A stretch of 64,000 bases of DNA. Origin: CAYSCW01 sp964429795. Lineage in GTDB: Bacteria; Acidobacteriota; Aminicenantia; Aminicenantales; Aminicenantaceae. The first letter of the stretch is position 1, and every line of letters starts with the position of its first letter. Below, one piece after another: positions 58,814 to 64,000 of the stretch. A program made the position numbers and the translations under genes. The DNA lies in contig CAYSCW010000003.1 in assembly GCA_964429795.1 (NCBI GenBank), positions 89,072 to 153,071 on the forward strand, read 5' to 3'. Below the pieces are notes generated by a model. It was not told the origin of the DNA. It saw nothing but the letters and a program-made list of their open reading frames with translations, and made no database searches.

Positions 58814-59692
58814 CTACTCGATATTCTGAACCTGCTGTCGGATATTCTCGACCTCACTCTTTACAGCCAGACTTTCCTTGATGATTTTGATATCTTGAGC
58901 CTTTGAGTTTATGGTGTTGGCTTCTCTGTAGATCTCTTGTGCCAGAAAATCCAGCTTCTTCCCCACAGGTTCCTGGTCTCCGGCAGAAAGAAGCTCCTGC
59001 ACATAATCCAGGTGGTACCTGAGTCGAGTGACTTCCTCTGTCAAATCATATCTCTGGGCAAGATAGGCAGCCTCTTCTGCCAGCTTCTCCTCTGAAAGCA
59101 TCCCTTCAGAGTCCATCTCTTTAAGTCGCTGTTCGAGCTTACTTCGAATGTCGAGAGGATGGTTCTTGGCCAGCTTCTCCAACCGCTTAACAATACGCTT
59201 TATGTTCTGAACATAGCCACGGATCTTCCGTTCGAGCTGACGGCCTTCCTTAAGCCTCGCTTTTATCACCGCCTCCAAGGCAACCTGGAATCCTTTCATC
59301 AGGAACGCCAATTCCTCCTCAGTAAAATCTTTTCTTTTCACCTCCACCGCATGGGGGATGGCAAAGATATTATCCAGTGAGAATCGAACAGGCTTTCCCT
59401 TCTCTACGAAGAGCTTCTCCAGAGTGGAGAACAATCCTTTCAGCATCTCTTCATTGATCCAGTAATCCCATCCTGAAGTATCCAAAAAAACAAGGTCCAA
59501 AGAAACCTCGATCCTCCCTCGCTGGAGCCTTTTCTGACAGATTGTTCTTAACCCGGTCTCCAGGCTTCCGATGGGAGTCCCTCTGTAATGCCAGTCGAAA
59601 TAGCGATGGTTAAGGCTTTTGATGCTGATTTTGCCCGAGAACAGAGGAGAGTCAAAGAGCTGTTCAGCATAACCCGTCATGCTCTGGATCAA
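58814..59692 (-). CDS. YicC/YloC family endoribonuclease-like protein
   Basis: A 292-residue protein beginning MIQSMTGYAEQLFDSPLFSG, the YicC signature, with IKSLNHRYFDWHYRGTP and, in the C-terminal DUF1732 part, EEVTRLRYHLDYVQELL and KKLDFLAQEIYREANTINSK, which is diagnostic. Members have been described as endoribonucleases acting on small RNAs or mRNA. The start overlaps the end of the ABC exporter by 4 bp and gmk follows after 18 bp, so it joins the exporter and housekeeping genes into one transcript. Confidence 0.93.
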   Translation of the reverse strand: MIQSMTGYAEQLFDSPLFSGKISIKSLNHRYFDWHYRGTPIGSLETGLRTICQKRLQRGRIEVSLDLVFLDTSGWDYWINEEMLKGLFSTLEKLFVEKGKPVRFSLDNIFAIPHAVEVKRKDFTEEELAFLMKGFQVALEAVIKARLKEGRQLERKIRGYVQNIKRIVKRLEKLAKNHPLDIRSKLEQRLKEMDSEGMLSEEKLAEEAAYLAQRYDLTEEVTRLRYHLDYVQELLSAGDQEPVGKKLDFLAQEIYREANTINSKAQDIKIIKESLAVKSEVENIRQQVQNIE

Positions 59693-61491
59693 AGGACCTC
59701 CTCCTTTTCTTCCGGAAATTGCAAATCATACAGTTTCTTGTAGATTCCATTCTTCCGGCATAACTCTTGATGGGTGCCGAGCTCAGCGATTCTCCCCCTG
59801 TCCACTACCAGAATCTTGTTTGCATTCCTTATCGTGGAGAGGCGGTGGGCGATGACAAAGACGGTCCTGTTTTTCATCACATTGGCCAGAGCGATCTGGA
59901 TCAGCCTTTCCGACTCAGAGTCCAGAGCCGAGGTGGCTTCATCAAGAATAAGAATAGGAGGATCCTTGAGAAGAGCCCGGGCAATGGCCAACCTCTGCCT
60001 TTGCCCGCTGGAGAGCAATGAGCCTCTCTCTCCGATGATTGCGTCGTAACCTTCAGGAAGTTCCATGATAAACTCGTGGGCCTTTGCTACCTTGGCGGCT
60101 TTGACGATTTTATCCAGATGAAAATCCTCCAGACCGTAGGCTATGTTACTGCGGACAGTATCGTTGAACAGAATAAGCTCCTGGGTCACCAAGCCTATCT
60201 GGGATCGAAGAGATTCCAGTTTCACCTGGCAAATATCGATCCCATCGATGGTGATCCGTCCGGAATTAGGATCGTAGAAGCGGGAAAGCAAATTGATGAT
60301 GGTTGTTTTCCCTGCGCCGCTCAAACCGACCAGCGCCACCGTCTCATGAGGGAGGACTTCAAAATCCATGTTGTAAAGCACCGGCCTGACTTCGTTGTAG
60401 CTGAAGGAGACATTTTCAAACTTCACTCTCCCTTTGACAGGAGGGAGAGGAAAAGCGTGAGGATGGTCTATGATCTGAGGCCTTTCCTGTAAAATCTCTT
60501 GGATTCTCTCATAACAAGCCACTCCTTGCTGAATGGTGTTGTTGGCCCGGCTGAGACGATTGATGGGAGTGTACATCATGAAGATGGCCATGACGAATGA
60601 ACCGAAATCTCCGGGGCTGATGTGTCCTTGGATGATTCTTGTTGTGCCCACAAAGAGGATAAAGGCACCTACCAAGCCCCCCATAAACTCCATGAAAGGA
60701 GAAGAAAGGCTGCCTATCCAAGCCAGTTTCATACTGGTTTTAAAATAGGCGAGCGTGGCTTGGAAAAACTTCTTGATCTCAAACCTCTCCATGGTAAAGG
60801 CCTTGACAATCTTGTTCCCCGTGATGCTTTCATGGAGAAGGTTATAGATCTGGCTCATCCTGATTTGACTCAGTTTTCCCTTCTTTTTTAGTTGTCGGCT
60901 GAACGCAGCTAAGGGAATAACCGCAAGAGGAGCAATGACAAAAGAGGCCAAAGCCAGACGCCAGTCGGTGACAAAAATATATATAACCAGGGCAAAAAGA
61001 GTGAAGACTTCCTGGATCGAATCCCCCATACTTCCTGAGACAGCTTGTTGAATTTTATCCACATCGTTGGTCAGCCGGGACATCAGCTCACCGGTGGGCT
61101 TATAATCGAAGTAATCGGAGGACTGGTAGACAAGGTGCCCAAAGAGTTCATCTCTCAGCCTCTTTACTACCCTGTGGCCGATTGATTTCATGAAAAACGA
61201 TGAGAAAAAGGTGAAAATTCCTTTCCCCAAGATAACGATCACCAGGATTAAGGGGATAAACCACATCAGCTGTTCTTTGGTTACGTGAAAATATTTGAAT
61301 ATAAATGCCATCAAACTTGTTTTGGCCGACGATGTCTGGGGAGCAAGCTGGAGCATTTCATCTATGATAGGCTGGATCAGGTTGACAAAGACGTAGGTGA
61401 AGAAAGCCACAAAGACAGTAAACACAAAAGAGAGGATGAGGGTTTTCTTCTCCGAGAGTGTAAGTTTAAAAAGCTTGAGTACTTCCTTCAT
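59689..61491 (-). CDS. MsbA-like lipid/multidrug ABC exporter (fused permease-ATPase)
   Basis: A 600-residue half-transporter. Six membrane helices lie in residues 20-300 (TLILSFVFTVFVAFFTYVFV; WFIPLILVIVILGKGIFTFF; others). The ATPase domain has Walker A VALVGLSGAGKTTIINLL, signature LLSSGQRQRLAIARALL, Walker B PPILILDEATSALDSES and VFVIAHRLST. The coupling segment SRLTNDVDKIQQAVSGSMGD is of MsbA type. It probably flips lipid A core or another lipid across the inner membrane. It overlaps the ASADH-like gene upstream and yicC downstream, each by 4 bp. Confidence 0.9.
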   Translation of the reverse strand: MKEVLKLFKLTLSEKKTLILSFVFTVFVAFFTYVFVNLIQPIIDEMLQLAPQTSSAKTSLMAFIFKYFHVTKEQLMWFIPLILVIVILGKGIFTFFSSFFMKSIGHRVVKRLRDELFGHLVYQSSDYFDYKPTGELMSRLTNDVDKIQQAVSGSMGDSIQEVFTLFALVIYIFVTDWRLALASFVIAPLAVIPLAAFSRQLKKKGKLSQIRMSQIYNLLHESITGNKIVKAFTMERFEIKKFFQATLAYFKTSMKLAWIGSLSSPFMEFMGGLVGAFILFVGTTRIIQGHISPGDFGSFVMAIFMMYTPINRLSRANNTIQQGVACYERIQEILQERPQIIDHPHAFPLPPVKGRVKFENVSFSYNEVRPVLYNMDFEVLPHETVALVGLSGAGKTTIINLLSRFYDPNSGRITIDGIDICQVKLESLRSQIGLVTQELILFNDTVRSNIAYGLEDFHLDKIVKAAKVAKAHEFIMELPEGYDAIIGERGSLLSSGQRQRLAIARALLKDPPILILDEATSALDSESERLIQIALANVMKNRTVFVIAHRLSTIRNANKILVVDRGRIAELGTHQELCRKNGIYKKLYDLQFPEEKEEVL

Positions 61492-62522
61492 TCTTCAACC
61501 GCAGCGGAAGACATTAACTTCATGGCAATTTCATAAGCATTTAAGGCTGAACCGAGTTTCAGATTGTCTGCAACCGTCCATATCCAGAAACCGTTGGGAA
61601 GGGATCTTTCTTTCTTGATCTGGCCGATATAAATTTTATCCTTCCCGGCAACAGAAGCACAAGAAGCAGGGGAGGAAAGGCTCGAAGGGATCAGTTTAAA
61701 GTAGGACGATTTCTTGAAAAGCTCTTTGAAGGCCTTTATTTCAGTCTTCTTTTCTAACTCCAAGTAGGTCATGATCGAGTATGTATGGAAGACAGGTGCT
61801 TGGATGATGGAAAGGGTCAGAGGGAATTCCCAGTCCGCCAAAACCCTTCCTATTTCTGCTATGATCTGACGCTCTGAAGCAGCAAATCCATCCTTATCCA
61901 TGGGTTCGGTGTGAGAAAGCAGATTAAAGGCAATCTGGGTTTTGAAAACCTTCTTGGTGAGAGAGGAGCTGTTCAGTATGGCAAAGCTCTGGTCGGCCAG
62001 CTCCTCTATGCCTGATTCCTCAAAAGCAGAAACAGGTTGAAGGATAAAACTCACAGCTTTGGAAAGCCCGAATGATTGAAGAATAAGATTAAAAATATGG
62101 CTGAGGATGACAGTTACAGGATGAGGATTGGCAATAAGGCCTGGTTTTTTGTGGAGAATGATATCATCATTAACTCCGGCCACAGCGATGGGAACATCCT
62201 CCTCTGAATTGAAGGTCTCACTCAGATCGATGGCTTGAAATTTCTGCTTCTGGGCAAGGATGCCGAATCTGCGGTTAATCTTCTTATCCGCTGCCAGTAA
62301 GACAAGGTCGGAATCCAGGAGAGATTCCTCTTCAGGATAATAAATCACTCTCGGCTCTCCTCTAAACTGAGTGAGCTTGCTGTATTCCTCTTCCACATCG
62401 GGGTCGAAGAATTCTATCCTTTCAAGAGGAAAATTCTTGCACTCCAAAACGTCCTTTATCTCCTTTCCGCGGAGAGTATCTGTGCCGACTAGGGCAATGC
62501 GTAATCGTCTCTTTGTGTTCAT
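61488..62522 (-). CDS. Aspartate-semialdehyde-dehydrogenase-like protein lacking the catalytic cysteine
   Basis: A 344-residue protein with the ASADH fold: N-terminal NAD(P) loop RIALVGTDTLRGKEIKDVL, SDLVLLAADKKINRRFGILA and DLSETFNSEEDVPIAVAGVN. The catalytic position, normally NPNC, reads NPHP (132-135), so the thioester-forming cysteine is replaced by proline. The C-terminal dimerisation domain is kept (IAFNLLSHTEPM, IQAPVFHTYSIMTYLELE). Comparable cysteine-less paralogues (USG-1-like) are known without assigned function. It overlaps the exporter by 4 bp and follows the DUF465 gene by 11 bp. A structural or regulatory role is more likely than semialdehyde oxidation. Confidence 0.82.
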   Translation of the reverse strand: MNTKRRLRIALVGTDTLRGKEIKDVLECKNFPLERIEFFDPDVEEEYSKLTQFRGEPRVIYYPEEESLLDSDLVLLAADKKINRRFGILAQKQKFQAIDLSETFNSEEDVPIAVAGVNDDIILHKKPGLIANPHPVTVILSHIFNLILQSFGLSKAVSFILQPVSAFEESGIEELADQSFAILNSSSLTKKVFKTQIAFNLLSHTEPMDKDGFAASERQIIAEIGRVLADWEFPLTLSIIQAPVFHTYSIMTYLELEKKTEIKAFKELFKKSSYFKLIPSSLSSPASCASVAGKDKIYIGQIKKERSLPNGFWIWTVADNLKLGSALNAYEIAMKLMSSAAVEE

Positions 62523-62533
62523 GGCAGAGGGAA

Positions 62534-62758
62534 TTAAGTGAGGGATTTCCTGTACTCTATCATCAGATAGTACATTTTATCTTTGAGAAAAAGCTTCTTC
62601 TTTTTCAATTCCTTCTCTTTGAGTACCTCCTCCTCGGAGAGAAAGTCCTTCTTCTTGAGTTGTTCAAGCTTTTTTTCATACTGCTGGTGCTTCTTGTAGG
62701 CTTTTCGGAATTCCTCGTTCTCCTTCAACAGAATTTCTTTAATCTCTTTTTCTTCCAT
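62534..62758 (-). CDS. DUF465 (YdcH-like) small helical protein
   Basis: A 74-residue all-helical protein with the DUF465 pattern: NEEFRKAYKKHQQYEKKLEQ, then LSEEEVLKEKELKKKKLFLK and DKMYYLMIEYRKS. The family forms a short antiparallel coiled coil of unknown function. GGAAGGAGGAAAC-type sequence precedes its ATG. It lies 28 bp after the glycosyltransferase gene and 11 bp before the ASADH-like gene, so it is probably in the same transcript. Confidence 0.85.
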   Translation of the reverse strand: MEEKEIKEILLKENEEFRKAYKKHQQYEKKLEQLKKKDFLSEEEVLKEKELKKKKLFLKDKMYYLMIEYRKSLT

Positions 62759-62786
62759 AAAGTTTCCTTCCTCCTTGGAAAGAATA

Positions 62787-63788
62787 TCACAAACGCCTTT
62801 CTGATTTCAATTTTACCATGGCCTCGAGATGAGGTTCCAATCTATCGACTAGGGCACTCCAGGTAAAATTTTTTATTCTTTTGTATCCCTCTTGGGCTAT
62901 CCGCTGCTTAAGATCCTGGTTGTGGATAAATCTACGCAGCTGATGACTCAAAAAAGAGGGAAAGGGAAGAGTTGCGACCAAAGCGGTTCTTCCATGAAAG
63001 GCAAAATCACGCGTCCCGCTGGGTGTGCAGACAACGGGTATGCAGCAGGCCATGGCTTCGGCTGTGGTGTTCGACCAGCCTGCCCTTCTCTCTGCACTGA
63101 TAAAGACATCGGCCTGGGAATAAAGCCAGGCCATTCTGCTCTGTGGCAGATCAAGATAAAACTCATGGGGAACGCTGGTCTGGATTATCTCGCGAGGGTC
63201 CTTTCTTTCCTCTCCGACCAGACTGTCGAAAAGAAGAAGTCTGACCTGGGGATATTTTTTGTGGAGTCTCTCGGCTGTCCGGATAACATATTTGATGCCT
63301 TTTCTCTTCTTGTAAAGGCGCCCGTAAGAGAGGATTCTGAATTCATCTCTTTGTTTTTTCCCCTCCATAGGATAAAAAAGCTCAGGGTTCACACCGCCTG
63401 CGGCTTTGAAACAGGGCACATGATATTTCTTTTCTATCCAGCGGCTCATGCCCTCAGAATTCCCCAGGAAAAGATAGCCCCGGCGGATAACCTCCTTTTC
63501 AAGCTTGTGGCCGGGGAGCAAGAAATAGAAAAACTTGGCTCTGGCTTCAAGCTTCTCAAAGGAGGACAAAACAGAATATTCGCTGCACAGGCCCACATCA
63601 AAGCTTTCCTCTTCCAGGGAGGTGAAAGGCTCCACTCTCCCCCGAAATTCCAGCCACTGCGGAGGGCTGCCTGTGGGATGAAAAAGGACAAAATCATGCC
63701 CTCTCTTGGTTAACTCATTTCCGATTTCTAAGTACCGCCTCACTCCTCCGAAAACCTGCACATGGGGAAGGACAGCTGCAATCCTCAT
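62787..63788 (-). CDS. Glycosyltransferase family 4
   Basis: A 333-residue GT-B enzyme beginning MRIAAVLPHVQVFGGVRRYL (N-lobe with GGVRR loop). ILSYGRLYKKRKGIKYVIRT is the donor-binding region. The acidic pair of the GT4 motif is replaced by SAERRAGWSNTTAEAMACCI, where only the second glutamate is in the usual place. It is unlike the four transferases at 7-12 kb beyond the fold. It is the first gene of the leftward transcript running toward priA. Acceptor and sugar unknown. Confidence 0.87.
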   Translation of the reverse strand: MRIAAVLPHVQVFGGVRRYLEIGNELTKRGHDFVLFHPTGSPPQWLEFRGRVEPFTSLEEESFDVGLCSEYSVLSSFEKLEARAKFFYFLLPGHKLEKEVIRRGYLFLGNSEGMSRWIEKKYHVPCFKAAGGVNPELFYPMEGKKQRDEFRILSYGRLYKKRKGIKYVIRTAERLHKKYPQVRLLLFDSLVGEERKDPREIIQTSVPHEFYLDLPQSRMAWLYSQADVFISAERRAGWSNTTAEAMACCIPVVCTPSGTRDFAFHGRTALVATLPFPSFLSHQLRRFIHNQDLKQRIAQEGYKRIKNFTWSALVDRLEPHLEAMVKLKSERRL

Positions 63789-63875
63789 CAGAGATTGAAC
63801 CTAACACGACCCTCTATCTTTAGTCAAGATATCGAGGTCAGACAATGACAAATCCCTTGATGAATCACTTAAGAA

Positions 63876-63904
63876 TTGACTTTAAAGAAGAGGAAAATTA
63901 TACT
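63876..63904 (+). promoter_or_regulatory. Promoter for tRNA-Phe
   Basis: TTGACT (63876-63881), exactly 17 nt, TATACT (63899-63904), ending 16 nt before the mature tRNA 5' end. Confidence 0.65.
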
Positions 63905-63920
63905 TATTGCAAGCGCGACG

Positions 63921-63993
63921 GGCGAGGTAGCTCAGTCGGTAGAGCGAGAGACTGAAAATCTCTGCGTCGGCGGTTCGATTCCGTCCCTCGCCA
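63921..63993 (+). tRNA. tRNA-Phe (anticodon GAA)
   Basis: All arms fold: acceptor GGCGAGG/CCTCGCC (7 bp, perfect), D-stem GCTC/GAGC, anticodon stem AGAGA/TCTCT with loop CTGAAAA (anticodon GAA), variable GCGTC, T-stem GGCGG/CCGTC with TTCGATT loop, and discriminator A. Length is 73 nt. The 3' CCA is not encoded (ATTCTCCC follows). The window ends 7 bases later, so any following tRNA is not visible. Confidence 0.95.
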
Positions 63994-64000
63994 TTCTCCC

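Noticed and set aside
1..64000. CRISPR array, integrase, transposase or prophage genes
   Set aside because: No regularly spaced direct repeats and no such proteins found; mobile signals are limited to small non-coding repeats and base composition.

Overview
The window is a stretch of bacterial chromosome, very probably from an uncultured anaerobic diderm. An outer membrane is implied by the PilQ secretin, an MsbA-type exporter and several lipoprotein signals. Anaerobic life is implied by an oxygen-sensitive glycyl radical enzyme, its activase and ferredoxin-type iron-sulfur modules. The mix of MglA-like GTPase, pilMNOPQ, DUF465, a cysteine-less ASADH paralogue and secreted hydrolases reminds me of Aminicenantes/Acidobacteriota genomes; that placement is inference. 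No phage, integrase, transposase gene or CRISPR array was seen.

Layout. 0-6 kb: 5' part of nikR (runs off the left edge), a predicted ABC-class ATPase, a secreted C_GCAxxG_C_C protein with an M20 amidohydrolase, and comM. 6-12.5 kb: an MglA-like GTPase with an acidic tail, then four glycosyltransferases in an A-B-B'-A' arrangement headed by two small coiled-coil proteins. 12.6-12.8 kb: a nested inverted-repeat element. 12.9-14.2 kb: a LOG-like protein and truA. 14.2-24.1 kb: one long minus-strand cluster with an ATP-grasp acyl-CoA ligase beta subunit fused to a 2[4Fe-4S] domain, its alpha subunit, citryl-CoA lyase, an HD protein, two LeuCD-type hydro-lyases around one isocitrate/isopropylmalate-type dehydrogenase, then tsaB and rimI. 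This looks like ATP-dependent citrate cleavage linked to isocitrate interconversion, with a second hydro-lyase of unknown substrate. 24.6-28.9 kb: an A+T-rich island with a GntR regulator divergent from an activase and a glycyl radical enzyme close to trans-4-hydroxyproline dehydratase.

29.3-35.3 kb: an ECF sigma/anti-sigma operon in which three exported proteins share one C-terminal domain, with an ECF-type promoter in front, then an ABC-2 exporter pair. 35.8-45.4 kb: sppA, a UvrD helicase fused to an Fe-S RecB-type nuclease, a phosphohexomutase with ftsB, a membrane spermidine-synthase-like protein and a secreted isoaspartyl methyltransferase. 45.8-54.2 kb: coaD, pilMNOPQ and two lipoproteins, one with five Ig-like repeats. 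54.2-62.5 kb: a compact minus-strand operon yicC-gmk-coaBC-udg-priA beside an MsbA-like exporter and an ASADH-like protein; priA has lost its helicase motifs. 62.5-64 kb: DUF465, one more glycosyltransferase and tRNA-Phe.

Dispersed non-coding repeats (two RAYT/REP-like inverted repeats and a roughly 108-nt hairpin family in two full copies and one partial) lie in the gaps. Several genes use TTG or GTG starts behind good Shine-Dalgarno sequences, which moves several starts away from the longest reading frame.
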